Source: Clostridium punense (GTDB lineage: Bacteria > Bacillota > Clostridia > Clostridiales > Clostridiaceae). Taken from it: a stretch of DNA of 64,000 bases. This document shows positions 25,925-35,354 of this stretch, one piece after another. A model generated the notes under the pieces. It did no database searches and was not told where the DNA came from. It saw only the letters and a list, made by a program, of their open reading frames with translations. A program made the position numbers and the translations under genes. Location: assembly GCF_017874425.1 (NCBI RefSeq), contig NZ_JAGGLL010000003.1, forward strand, positions 124,001-188,000, in the 5' to 3' direction. Positions within the stretch are counted from its first letter, which is position 1, and the number at the start of each line of letters is the position of its first letter.

Positions 25925-26084
25925 TGTAACAATGAAAATATAATGTAAATTAATGGACTAATTGTAAACATACTGTAAAGAATAAAAGAAAGTTATCGTT
26001 GATTGCTTGAATGTGTTACAATAAAATTGAAAAATACTTTTACACTATTAATATAATTTAAAATATAATATAGGGGGAGAAAGA

Positions 26085-26570
26085 ATGCTACCTAAATATG
26101 AAACCTTATACTTATATCAAATATGCGAAATTAACTTATCTTCAAGAGTAAAAACATATGAACTTGATCCCATGAAAACATACACATTAATTGATAATGA
26201 GTGTATAGATGACAAAGAATGCAAAATAACTAAGACTAAAGAGTTTAGAGGAAATTCTGAGGATAAAGATAGATTCTTTAAGGCGCTAAAAGGTGATTTT
26301 ATTCTTTGTTTAAAGCAAAACTTTGTAAAAGGCGATTTAACTGCTGCTTTTATTGAAGATGATGAAGTATATGTTACTAAGAATTTTGCTGTTTTAACTC
26401 CAAAAGAGTATATTAATCCTGATTTAATTATGTGGGCTTTTCATCAAGATTATGTAATTTCACAAATAAAGCCTTTAAACATTGGAAGAAATTTTTTTCA
26501 AGTAACAGCAGATGAACTATCAAAAGTGTTAATTCCAGTTGAAATATATGCAGATAAAAATAATAATTAA
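26085..26570 (+). CDS. Orphan HsdS-like target-recognition-domain protein
   Basis: A 161-residue protein behind GGGGGAG. Its second half, GDFILCLKQNFVKGDLTAAF to LNIGRNFFQVTADELSKVLI, follows the pattern of a type I restriction specificity-subunit recognition domain: a 'produce/accept product' strand, a PDLIMWAF helix, then a short motif ending in LxxVLIPV. It is one half-subunit only. No hsdM or hsdR gene is nearby, and the central coiled-coil helix of HsdS is missing. It could be a stand-alone DNA-reading protein or a remnant kept for another use. It has its own terminator. Confidence 0.6.
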   Translation: MLPKYETLYLYQICEINLSSRVKTYELDPMKTYTLIDNECIDDKECKITKTKEFRGNSEDKDRFFKALKGDFILCLKQNFVKGDLTAAFIEDDEVYVTKNFAVLTPKEYINPDLIMWAFHQDYVISQIKPLNIGRNFFQVTADELSKVLIPVEIYADKNNN

Positions 26571-26575
26571 TATAC

Positions 26576-26613
26576 AAAAGGCTTGTACTTGCTATGTGAG
26601 TACAAGCCTTTTT
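26576..26613 (+). terminator. Intrinsic terminator
   Basis: AAAAGGCTTGTACT (26576-26589) pairs with AGTACAAGCCTTTTT (26599-26613). Confidence 0.88.
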
Positions 26614-26710
26614 ATGTTTTAAACCGAAATAATTTTTATCTATTTAATTTTAAATATTAATAAGTAAAATTTCTCCTATCTGCATAATCTACTACTAGAG
26701 GAGTGATATT

Positions 26711-28867
26711 ATGCGTAAATATTTTATTTCTATCTTTTTAGTTACTTCCTTGCTATTCTTATTATTTGACAATTATGGCCATGTAAGAGACTTTTTTTTA
26801 ATACAAAATAAGGATGAAATAAGCTACAATTCAAGAGTTGATGACAAGTATTTTTCGCTATTTAAGTTTGGGCAATGGAAGAGGACATTTATTACAGGAG
26901 TTAATATTGGTGCAGGAAAACCAGGATACTTTCCAGGAGAGCATGGTATAACTAAAGAAGACTATCTTAGATGGTTTAAATATATTGAAGATTTGAATGT
27001 AAACTCCATAAGAGTATACACCTTGCTAAGTCCAGATTTTTATGAAGCACTTTATGAACATAATAAAAACTCAATAAAACCATTGTATGTTTTTCATGGA
27101 GTATGGGTTAATGAGGAAAAAGTGTCTGAGTATGAAGATGCGTATAATCCAGATCTTAAAGAGGATTTTACTAATGAAATAAAACAAATTATTGATGTAA
27201 TACATGGAAATGCTGATATCCCAATGAAAAAAGGACACGCAGGTGGAAAATACAGCTTTGACATTTCAAATTATGTAATTGGTTGGATTCTTGGTATAGA
27301 ATGGGATCCTTACTTTGTAATTGGTACAAATGAAAAGAATCCAGATAAAACTACTTACAATGGAGAGTATTTATACAGTAAAGATTGTTCTCCCTTCGAG
27401 GCATTTCTAACAGAAATAGGAGACATGACTATAGAGTATGAAACAAAGTCTTATGGTTATCAAAGACCTCTGAGCTTCACAAATTGGGTAACTACAGATA
27501 TGTTATCACATCCTAATGAACCATTAAAAAAAGAAGACTTAGTTTCTGTAAATACAGAACATATAAAATATAAAAACAGCTTTAAATGTGGTCTTTTTGC
27601 ATCATATCATATATATCCTTATTATCCTGATTTTATGAATTATGAAGAGGAATATAGGAATTTTAAAGATGATGAAGGAAATATTAATACCTATAAAGCC
27701 TATTTAAGAGATTTAAGAAAAGAGCATAATATACCAGTGTTAGTTGCTGAATATGGGGTTCCATCTTCAAGAGGTATGGCTCACAAAAATATTCATATGG
27801 ATTTCAATCAAGGGAATAATGATGAGACTATGCAAGGAATAATAAATAACCACATGCTAAAAGATATTGTTGATGAGGGTTATGCTGGGGCACTAGCATT
27901 CACTTGGCAGGATGAATGGTTTAAAAGAACTTGGAACACAATGGATTATGATTTGCCAGAAAGAAGACCTTTCTGGAGCAATGTTGAAACAAACGAGCAA
28001 ATGTTTGGAATTCTAGCCTTTGATCCAGGTCAGGAGAACTCAATATGTGATGTAGATGGAGATTATAGTGAATGGATAGAGAATAAAGATAAATTCAGTA
28101 TCAGAGACGATAATGTATATATAAGACATGATGAGAGGTATGTTTATTTTTTAATCAAATCTGAAAACTTGAGAAATAATTGTGTTACCTATATACCAAT
28201 TGACATAAAACCTAATCAAGGCAATACAAGCTATACTGAAGCTAATTTAGGGTTTAAAGCTCCTATTGATGTCTTAATTAAAATAGATAAAAATAGTGAC
28301 TCAAGAATTCTCATTGATGCGTACTACGATTCTTTTAGTTATCATTATGGTAAATTACTAGGGTTTATTGATTACAATAATGATTATTCAAAGGATAATA
28401 CAGGGATATTTACACCAATATATCTAGCTTTAAATAGAGGATTATTCTTACCTGTTGATAAAGTATCTTTACCCTTTGAAAAATATGAAACTGGCAAACT
28501 ACTTAGTGGAAATGGAAATCCAAAGAGTAAAGTATATAATTCTCTTACGGATTATGCAATGAAGGATAATGTGTTAGAAATCAGAATTCCCTGGGCTCTT
28601 TTAAATGTGATGGATCCATCTCAAAAACTAGTTATGGATGACTTATACAAATATGGAATCAAACCTTACAGCATTGAAGGTTTTTATAGCGGATTAATTA
28701 TTCTTTCAGAAGAAAAAAAACAACTTGTAAATAATGATATGACTTTTTATTCTTGGAATAATTGGGAAGAACCACAATATCATGAAAGATTAAAAAAATC
28801 CTATTATGTTATGAAGGATTACTATAAATATATATTGAAATATTTTAAGTATAAGTTAGGTGAATAA
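26711..28867 (+). CDS. Membrane-anchored glycoside hydrolase-like protein
   Basis: A 718-residue protein with an N-terminal signal anchor (FISIFLVTSLLFLLF). Residues about 55-430 look like a TIM-barrel glycosidase: GVNIGAGKPGYFPGEHG, NSIRVYTLLSPDFYEAL, IGWILGIEWDP (Glu197, possible acid/base) and IPVLVAEYGVPSS (Glu347, possible nucleophile), then ALAFTWQDEWFKRTW. Residues about 450-690 are strand-rich and resemble a carbohydrate-binding accessory domain. It is the first gene of an operon with a HEAT-repeat membrane protein and a processive GT2. Trimming or transglycosylating the polymer made by that transferase is the likely role. The GH family number cannot be given by eye. Confidence 0.72.
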   Translation: MRKYFISIFLVTSLLFLLFDNYGHVRDFFLIQNKDEISYNSRVDDKYFSLFKFGQWKRTFITGVNIGAGKPGYFPGEHGITKEDYLRWFKYIEDLNVNSIRVYTLLSPDFYEALYEHNKNSIKPLYVFHGVWVNEEKVSEYEDAYNPDLKEDFTNEIKQIIDVIHGNADIPMKKGHAGGKYSFDISNYVIGWILGIEWDPYFVIGTNEKNPDKTTYNGEYLYSKDCSPFEAFLTEIGDMTIEYETKSYGYQRPLSFTNWVTTDMLSHPNEPLKKEDLVSVNTEHIKYKNSFKCGLFASYHIYPYYPDFMNYEEEYRNFKDDEGNINTYKAYLRDLRKEHNIPVLVAEYGVPSSRGMAHKNIHMDFNQGNNDETMQGIINNHMLKDIVDEGYAGALAFTWQDEWFKRTWNTMDYDLPERRPFWSNVETNEQMFGILAFDPGQENSICDVDGDYSEWIENKDKFSIRDDNVYIRHDERYVYFLIKSENLRNNCVTYIPIDIKPNQGNTSYTEANLGFKAPIDVLIKIDKNSDSRILIDAYYDSFSYHYGKLLGFIDYNNDYSKDNTGIFTPIYLALNRGLFLPVDKVSLPFEKYETGKLLSGNGNPKSKVYNSLTDYAMKDNVLEIRIPWALLNVMDPSQKLVMDDLYKYGIKPYSIEGFYSGLIILSEEKKQLVNNDMTFYSWNNWEEPQYHERLKKSYYVMKDYYKYILKYFKYKLGE

Positions 28868-28868
28868 A

Positions 28869-30062
28869 ATGACTAAACTTATTGTTTATATACTAAGCCT
28901 GTTTTTAAGCGGTGTATTTTTTTTCTATTTTGCTATCTTGTGGTATAAAATAAAAAAACGTTATTGCGAAAAAAGGGTACTAAAATTAAAACCTAAAATT
29001 GAAGAATTAGTGAAGGAATACATGGAGTTCAGTCAGTTAACGTATGAAGATGGTAATTGTATTACAAATTCAATGCAATTAGAACAAAGAAATGTAATTT
29101 TAAAAAACTTGAAGTTATTAACCAGAAAAAATGTAGAAAGAAATATAGTTGAAGCAGTAATATTAATCTACACTAAAACAAAAAATAAAGTTACTGCAGA
29201 GATTGTTGCAGCACTAACAGAGGAATTAGGTTTAGTGAAATACTATACAAAAATGCTTTCAGATAAAGACCATCATAAAGTTGCTGAAGCAGCAGAAAAG
29301 TTGGGTCACTTTAGAAGTAAAGTTCCTATAATGGAGCTTCTAAATGTACTGAAAAGTGGAAACACCTATGAGAGTTATAATAGCCTTCTAGCACTTGCAA
29401 AAATAGGAGATGAAGAAGCATTTATAGAAGGGTTTAATCATTCTGAGAGTATAGAGTATTTAACTCATAGAAGCCTAATAGATATAATTGATAGTTTTGA
29501 AGGAGATAAATTAAAACTATATTCAAAAATGGTAAAATCAAATAATAGTTATATAGCTTCTTTATTTATTAAGTCTGCTAGTAATTCAATTACTTATGAC
29601 AAGTCATTACTAAATAATGAAAATATAAAGAGTATAGAAGAAACGTTAGTTTCTTATTTAAAAAGTGATAACACTGAATTAAGGATTTCTAGCATTAAGT
29701 TTTTAGGAGCAATAAAAGAAGTAAAATATATTAATCAAATTGCTCATTGCCTTAGAGATGAAAGCTGGGAAGTTAGAGCCATTGCTGCAAAAACCTTAGG
29801 TAATTTTAATGAAGATACGGGAAGTTATTTAATTAAAGCTCTTACAGATAAGGTTTGGACAGTGAGATATAATGCTGCATATTCTTTAATAAATTCTAAA
29901 GAATATGAGAAATACATTAGTATGATTTTAAATGATGAAGATAGATTTGCAAAAGATATAATAATAGCAGTTCTTGACAATACTAAAAAAACAAGGGAAA
30001 TTAAGGATAAAAATATTTTAGACAAGATTAAAAATCATACAAATGTAATAAAGGAAGCATAA
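28869..30062 (+). CDS. Membrane-anchored HEAT-repeat protein
   Basis: A 397-residue protein. The ATG at 28869 has AGGTGA six bases upstream; a GTG at 28860 overlaps that site. An N-terminal helix (LIVYILSLFLSGVFFFYFAI) anchors it, leaving a cytoplasmic region of alpha-helical repeats. HEAT/PBS-lyase-type units are clear at about 275-370 (CLRDESWEVRAIAAKTLGNF, ALTDKVWTVRYNAAYSLI). No catalytic motif. It sits between the glycosidase-like and GT2 genes, starting 1 base after the former's stop and ending 4 bases before the latter. It probably acts as a scaffold or regulator of the synthase complex at the membrane. Confidence 0.75.
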   Translation: MTKLIVYILSLFLSGVFFFYFAILWYKIKKRYCEKRVLKLKPKIEELVKEYMEFSQLTYEDGNCITNSMQLEQRNVILKNLKLLTRKNVERNIVEAVILIYTKTKNKVTAEIVAALTEELGLVKYYTKMLSDKDHHKVAEAAEKLGHFRSKVPIMELLNVLKSGNTYESYNSLLALAKIGDEEAFIEGFNHSESIEYLTHRSLIDIIDSFEGDKLKLYSKMVKSNNSYIASLFIKSASNSITYDKSLLNNENIKSIEETLVSYLKSDNTELRISSIKFLGAIKEVKYINQIAHCLRDESWEVRAIAAKTLGNFNEDTGSYLIKALTDKVWTVRYNAAYSLINSKEYEKYISMILNDEDRFAKDIIIAVLDNTKKTREIKDKNILDKIKNHTNVIKEA

Positions 30063-30066
30063 TTAT

Positions 30067-31470
30067 ATGGGATTATATATTTTTATTAAAATTGCTCTAT
30101 TTTTGAATTTAATTATAACTGTTTATCTAGTAATAAATAATTGTTTTCATTTTCTTCAAATACTTATGGGAATATCTATACTAGATTTTAATTTCAAAAA
30201 ATCAAACTATTTAAACTATGAGAAATATAAGAGTTCAAACAATATGGTTCCAATCTCCTTATTAGTCCCAGCTTTTAATGAAGAGATAACTATTGTTGAA
30301 AGTGTAAAATCATTTTTAAAATTGGATTATAATTTATATGAAGTTATAGTTATAAATGATGGTTCAAAAGATAATACTCTTACAAAATTAATAGAGAGTT
30401 TTGACTTGTTGGAAGTGAAGGAACCAGTAAGAAAGATAATAAAAACTAAAGAAGTTAGGGCTGTTTACAGAAATATGAATATAAAAAACTTAGTTGTTAT
30501 TGATAAGGAAAACGGGGGAAAAGCAGATGCTTTAAACTGTGGAATTAACATGTCTAAATATCCTTTATTTGTATCTGTTGATGCTGATTGCCTTTTAGAT
30601 ATAGAAGCATTAACTAGAATTAGCTTTCCATTTGTTTTAGATAAGACAATAATTGCAGCTGGAGGCGTTATTAGAATTGCTAACGAATGTACTATAATAG
30701 ACGGTGAAATAAAAAATATAGTTTTGCCTAAAAAGTGGATTACAATGTTCCAGCTCGTAGAATACCTTAGAGCATTTTTCTTAGGTCGCGCAGCTTTTGA
30801 TTATTTCCATTCTTTACTTATAATATCAGGAGCTTTTGGTGCGTTCAATAAGGAAGCCGTATTAAAAGTAGGTGGTTATACCCCAAACACCATTGGAGAA
30901 GATATGGAACTAATTTTAAAACTCCATAAGCACATGATTAATAAAAAACAAAAATATAAAATATTGTTTTTGCCTGATCCTATTTGTTGGACACAAGTAC
31001 CAGACAGCATAAGAGATTTAAGAAAACAAAGGGAGAGATGGCAGATTGGGCTAATGGACTGTTTATTTAAGCATAAGGACATGTTTTTAAACTATAAATA
31101 TGGTGTGGTAGGATTAATAGCCATTCCATATTACTGGATTTTTGAGACTATAGGACCCTTAGTGGACTTATTAGTTTTCATATTAATTCCAATCCTAATG
31201 TATCTTGGAATTATAAGATTAGCCCCCTTTTGGGTACTATTATTGATAACTCTTTTAGTAGGATTGATACAATCCCTTGCAGCAATTTTAACTGAGCAGT
31301 TCACCTTTAATAAATACCCTAAGTTTTCACAATTGTTTAAATTAACTATTTACAGTATATTAGAAAATTTCGGTTATAGACAATTAATAGTTTTATTTAG
31401 AATAAATGGGTTACTAAAATATAAAAAAAATAAACATACTTGGGGGAAAATTAAGCGCAAAGCATTTTAG
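30067..31470 (+). CDS. Processive family 2 glycosyltransferase (BcsA/hyaluronan-synthase-like)
   Basis: A 467-residue membrane enzyme with an N-terminal membrane helix, a cytosolic GT-A domain and about four C-terminal helices (about 340-430). Catalytic motifs of processive inverting GT2 synthases are intact: LVPAFNEE, INDGS (98-100), VDADC (Asp172, Asp174), GED (278-279) and QRERW (321-325). It should polymerise a sugar nucleotide and pass the chain through the membrane. No PilZ domain is fused. It is third in an operon with the glycosidase-like and HEAT genes. The polymer identity is unknown; a cellulose- or poly-N-acetylglucosamine-like chain is possible. Confidence 0.85.
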   Translation: MGLYIFIKIALFLNLIITVYLVINNCFHFLQILMGISILDFNFKKSNYLNYEKYKSSNNMVPISLLVPAFNEEITIVESVKSFLKLDYNLYEVIVINDGSKDNTLTKLIESFDLLEVKEPVRKIIKTKEVRAVYRNMNIKNLVVIDKENGGKADALNCGINMSKYPLFVSVDADCLLDIEALTRISFPFVLDKTIIAAGGVIRIANECTIIDGEIKNIVLPKKWITMFQLVEYLRAFFLGRAAFDYFHSLLIISGAFGAFNKEAVLKVGGYTPNTIGEDMELILKLHKHMINKKQKYKILFLPDPICWTQVPDSIRDLRKQRERWQIGLMDCLFKHKDMFLNYKYGVVGLIAIPYYWIFETIGPLVDLLVFILIPILMYLGIIRLAPFWVLLLITLLVGLIQSLAAILTEQFTFNKYPKFSQLFKLTIYSILENFGYRQLIVLFRINGLLKYKKNKHTWGKIKRKAF

Positions 31471-31839
31471 GTAGAGTGTTTTATGGAAGTTTAAGTAATT
31501 TTATATTCCATTAAATTCTTATTTTATTGACTTTTTTTAAACATAGCTTTAGTATTTATATAGGATTTAATAATACAAATTTTAATTGTTGGTTTCTAAA
31601 AGCCTTGAGGGAACAGAAAAAGGTTAATTTTTACTCTAATTCTTGACTATGGTTATCTGTAAGACTGAATGAAACCTTAGTTTATAGGTAAACATTCGGT
31701 GAAATTCTAATCCTAAAAGATGCAATTATTGGATTCTGAATTTTATAAGGTTCTAAATAAGTTAATTTTAGACTATGTGACCCTATAGGTGAAACCATAT
31801 CTATCTACAAATGCTATTTATATTACTAGGGAGGAAGCA
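31471..31839. other. Gap without recognisable features
   Basis: AT-rich sequence between the polysaccharide operon and the ArsR-type gene. No ORF with a ribosome site, no convincing terminator and no clear CadC-type palindrome could be identified, although an operator for the regulator is expected somewhere before 31840. Confidence 0.4.
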
Positions 31840-32199
31840 ATGGAAAATTTAAATAATGACACTTGTAGTTGCAACTTTATACATGAAGATGTAGTTAATC
31901 TGGTAAAAGACAATATTTTAGATGAAAATACTATTAATAATTTATCTGAACTTTTTAAAGCTATAGCTGACCCAACTAGAATAAAAATTATCAATATATT
32001 AATAAATACTGAAGCCTGCGTATGTGATATAGCTTCTTTGCTTAATATGACTCAATCAGCTATATCCCATCAGCTAAGAGTATTAAAGTCTGCCAGACTT
32101 GTAAAATACAGAAAAGAGGGTAAAGTAGTATACTATTCTCTTGATGATTATCATGTAAATGACATTTTTGAAAAAGGTTTAAATCATGTAAGGGAGTAA
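31840..32199 (+). CDS. ArsR/SmtB-family metal-sensing repressor, CadC-like
   Basis: A 119-residue winged-helix regulator. The ATG at 31840 is fixed by GGGAGG; an upstream GTG at 31789 lacks a site. It has the ArsR DNA-recognition helix (MTQSAISHQLRVLKSARLV) and the CadC-type metal site: two N-terminal Cys (Cys9, Cys11 in DTCSCNF) plus Cys60 and Cys62 in EACVCDIA of helix alpha-R. That set binds Cd(II), Pb(II) or Zn(II) in CadC. It stands 21 bases upstream of a P1B-type ATPase gene, the normal cadCA order, and should repress its own operon until metal binds. Confidence 0.88.
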   Translation: MENLNNDTCSCNFIHEDVVNLVKDNILDENTINNLSELFKAIADPTRIKIINILINTEACVCDIASLLNMTQSAISHQLRVLKSARLVKYRKEGKVVYYSLDDYHVNDIFEKGLNHVRE

Positions 32200-32220
32200 T
32201 GATTTTTAGGGGGAGTTTTT

Positions 32221-34425
32221 ATGGATATAAACCTAAGAAAGCTTTATGAATTATCTGGATTAGATTCAGAAAGCTTTAGCATGGATATAGAAGAGAAAGT
32301 TAGTAAACTACCATATGTAAAAAGTGTTGTAGTTAATCATATTACCTCGAGAGCCATAGTTGAGCTGATTAGTGAAACAGCAAATGAAAAGGTTTTTAGA
32401 GAAATTTCAACTATAATAAGCAATATTAATAAGGATATACTACTTAAAGAAATTGAGAGAAATGAGCCCGTAGAGGATGTGTTACCAAATAATAACTCTG
32501 TGGAAAAAGAAGAAATTGAATTACACACTTCTGAAAGAGATTATCATACAGTTTATCAAGAGCAATATCTTAATAAAAGAAGGATAATTCAATTACTGCT
32601 AGGAACAGCTCTAGGCATATGTGGTATTTTTGTAGAAAGCAATTTAAATATCATCATATACATATTTTCATTCTTACTTACAGGAGAAGTAATACTAATA
32701 AATAGCTTTAAGAGTTTTATTAAACTAAAATTTTTTAATCAGGATGTTCTAATATATTTAATAAGTATCATAACTTTTATCTTAGGCAAGTACATGGATT
32801 CAATACTAGTGTTATCAATATATCAGTTATTAACTTATATTAAAAATTATAGTGTTAATGAATATAAAAATAGGATTATGGGTATTGAAAGTATTCGATG
32901 TGATACTTTAAATATAAGAGATAACAAGGGAGGAATTCTTAAGACTCATTGGTCAAATATAAGGGTCAATGATGTTATAATCATTAAACCAGGGGAAGAA
33001 ATTCCAACTGATGGCATTGTAATAAGAGGAGCATCTCTGATAGACACTTCATATATTACAGGTGAATCTATTTTAATAAGGGTTAAGGAACGAGATGAAG
33101 TTTCCTCTGGAACAATAAATAAGACAGGCATTCTAGAAATTAAGGCTACTAGACTACCTGAGCAGTCCACAGCATCTAAAGTAATTGAAACTTTAAAAAA
33201 GTCTTCCAATGAAAAATCTTCAACTGAGCAATTTATTACAAAGTTCTCTAAAACCTTTGCCATGGGAATAGGTTTAATTGCTCTAATTTTAATAGCTTTG
33301 TTCCCAAGCATTGTTGGTGGTACTTATATACAATGGCTATATAGAGGGCTAACCTTTTTAGTTTTATGTACTCCTTGGTCTTTAATAATATCTATACCCA
33401 TAGTATCTCTTAAAGGTATAGAAGAATGTTTTAATAATGGGATTTTGATTAAATCAAAAAATGTTCTTGAAATTTTAAATAAAACTGAGGTAGTAGCTTT
33501 TGATAAAGCTGGTACTTTAACAGAAGGATCTTATCATGTAAGAAAAATTGTATCAAAAGGATTTATCACTGAAGATATGTTATTAGAGTATGCTGCATAT
33601 GCAGAGTTCTATTCCAATCATGCCATTGCAAAATCCATTATTACTTCCTTTAAAGAAATAAGCAGCACCAAGGTTATTGATAAATCAAGGATTAAATCTT
33701 TTGAAGAAATCCCAGGTAAAGGTGTTAAAATTTATTTTGGTGATAGATATATTTACGCTGGTAATCATAAGCTTATGGATCAATATGAGATTAATTACGA
33801 CTGCCCCAATGAGGTTGGAACTATTATTTACCTAGCAATAAATCAAAACTTTGTTGGATATATAATTATCTCTGATAAAGTAAAAGAAACTTCGCCAAAA
33901 GCTATTTCTGATTTGAAAAGTGCAGGAGTAAAAACAGTAATTATGGTAACTGGAGATAACAAAAAGATTTCGGATTATGTGGGTATAGTTTTAAATATTG
34001 ATGAGGTGTACTCAGAATTATCAATAGAAGAAAAAGCTTCTTTAATTGAAAGCTTACAAACTAGAAGTAGGCATAACAGTGAGATTATTTTTGTTAATGA
34101 CGGACTTTTAAATGATTTCATACTAGATAAACATTATATTAGTACTGAATTAAATGGTGTTAAGTCTGATTTAGCTACAAACAACTCTGACATTTTAATT
34201 ATGTCAGATGATCCAAGTAAGATTGCTGTAGCAATAAAAATTAGTAAATGGGTTCAAGGTAATATAGCTAAGACAATTGTTTTATCCGTTGGAATAAAGA
34301 TTCTATTATTAGCTATTGCCGGTCTTGGATTAGCTTCAATGTGGCTTACACTGTCTATAGAGGCTCTGTTAACTTTTATTTGTGTATTTAGTAATACTAA
34401 AACTAAAAACTTTAGCCAATTATGA
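32221..34425 (+). CDS. Degenerate P1B-type (heavy-metal) ATPase
   Basis: A 734-residue intact frame with the complete P1B layout: an HMA-like N-domain (1-75), helices, actuator domain with TGES (280-283), helix pair, P/N domains and two last helices. Key motifs are altered. The N-domain lacks CxxC. The membrane CPC is TPW (384-386). DKTGT is DKAGT (Asp428 kept, Thr to Ala). HP is HA (467-468). GDGxND is VNDGLLND (625-632, one residue longer). TGDN (577-580) is intact. The gene is 21 bases after a CadC-like repressor and has a strong terminator. Metal pumping looks doubtful; a pseudo-pump, sensor or altered transporter is possible. Confidence 0.85.
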   Translation: MDINLRKLYELSGLDSESFSMDIEEKVSKLPYVKSVVVNHITSRAIVELISETANEKVFREISTIISNINKDILLKEIERNEPVEDVLPNNNSVEKEEIELHTSERDYHTVYQEQYLNKRRIIQLLLGTALGICGIFVESNLNIIIYIFSFLLTGEVILINSFKSFIKLKFFNQDVLIYLISIITFILGKYMDSILVLSIYQLLTYIKNYSVNEYKNRIMGIESIRCDTLNIRDNKGGILKTHWSNIRVNDVIIIKPGEEIPTDGIVIRGASLIDTSYITGESILIRVKERDEVSSGTINKTGILEIKATRLPEQSTASKVIETLKKSSNEKSSTEQFITKFSKTFAMGIGLIALILIALFPSIVGGTYIQWLYRGLTFLVLCTPWSLIISIPIVSLKGIEECFNNGILIKSKNVLEILNKTEVVAFDKAGTLTEGSYHVRKIVSKGFITEDMLLEYAAYAEFYSNHAIAKSIITSFKEISSTKVIDKSRIKSFEEIPGKGVKIYFGDRYIYAGNHKLMDQYEINYDCPNEVGTIIYLAINQNFVGYIIISDKVKETSPKAISDLKSAGVKTVIMVTGDNKKISDYVGIVLNIDEVYSELSIEEKASLIESLQTRSRHNSEIIFVNDGLLNDFILDKHYISTELNGVKSDLATNNSDILIMSDDPSKIAVAIKISKWVQGNIAKTIVLSVGIKILLLAIAGLGLASMWLTLSIEALLTFICVFSNTKTKNFSQL

Positions 34426-34426
34426 T

Positions 34427-34454
34427 AAAAAAGAGGGGATTTCCCTCTTTTTCT
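34427..34454. terminator. Bidirectional intrinsic terminator
   Basis: AAAAAAGAGGG (34427-34437) pairs with CCCTCTTTTT (34443-34452), between convergent genes. Confidence 0.85.
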
Positions 34455-35220
34455 ATTTGTTTAAAATAATTGTTTTCACAGATGCAAAGGCTTCTCTAAG
34501 GTAGAAATTAACAGCACTAGTTATATTACATGGGGCCGAGTATCTAAAGACTTTAAAACCTATTCTCTCACCAATTAATTTGGCTCTAAACATATGGAAG
34601 TTGTTGGTGATAACAGTTACTTGTATAGGCTTATTATAAATATATTCCTTCTCTAGTATACTTTTACTAAAAGAAAAATTTTCATAAGTTGATGTTGATT
34701 TATCTTCCATAATTATCAGGTTTTCTGGTATTCCCTTTGATACTAAGAAGTTTTTCATTGCAAGAGCTTCGCTTATATCTTCACCAGCACCTTGGCCACC
34801 ACTTACTACAATTTTTATATTTGAATGACTTTTATGAAACTCCATTGCTGATATAAGTCTAAGTCGTAGGGAGGCAGAAAGTTTGCTACCATTAAGTCCT
34901 GCACCTAATACTATGATATAATCTGATTGATTTTGCTCTTTTAAACTGCCATTATAAATAATTAATCCCTCTAATATCAAGAATAAAATAAAGCCTATTA
35001 TTAATAAAGCATAGATTAATTTTCTTAATAGTGGGGGAAAATAATTGAATAAATTAATGTTTTTACTCTGTAAATAATACATTGTTATTAATATAAGTCC
35101 TGCTACTAACCAAAATTCAGCAAAAGCCATGGACCAAATTAGAAGCTTTAATATTATAAAGTATAAAATACAAATAATACCTAAAAATAAAAAAAACTTA
35201 TTATACTTGATTAAATTCAA
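34453..35220 (-). CDS. YdcF/SanA (DUF218) family membrane protein
   Basis: A 255-residue protein with a TTG start behind AGGGGTGA. Three to four N-terminal membrane helices (about 8-95) precede an extracytoplasmic DUF218 domain. Conserved elements are YIIVLGAGLNGSKLSASLRLR, IVVSGGQGAGEDISEA, EDKSTSTYENFSFSK and ITNNFHMFRA. The family includes ElyC and SanA, linked to envelope integrity and lipid-carrier/peptidoglycan precursor use in enterobacteria. Such a role in a Gram-positive is inferred. Confidence 0.88.
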   Translation of the reverse strand: MNLIKYNKFFLFLGIICILYFIILKLLIWSMAFAEFWLVAGLILITMYYLQSKNINLFNYFPPLLRKLIYALLIIGFILFLILEGLIIYNGSLKEQNQSDYIIVLGAGLNGSKLSASLRLRLISAMEFHKSHSNIKIVVSGGQGAGEDISEALAMKNFLVSKGIPENLIIMEDKSTSTYENFSFSKSILEKEYIYNKPIQVTVITNNFHMFRAKLIGERIGFKVFRYSAPCNITSAVNFYLREAFASVKTIILNK

Positions 35221-35354
35221 AAAATCACCCCTAAGTTATTTTAATTTAAGTATAGCACCTTATGGAAATATTTTCTACTCACTTTTATTTATAAAAATTT
35301 ATGATATAATCTTATAGGAAATGAATTTTATCTTTTTGATGAGAGGTGAATTTA

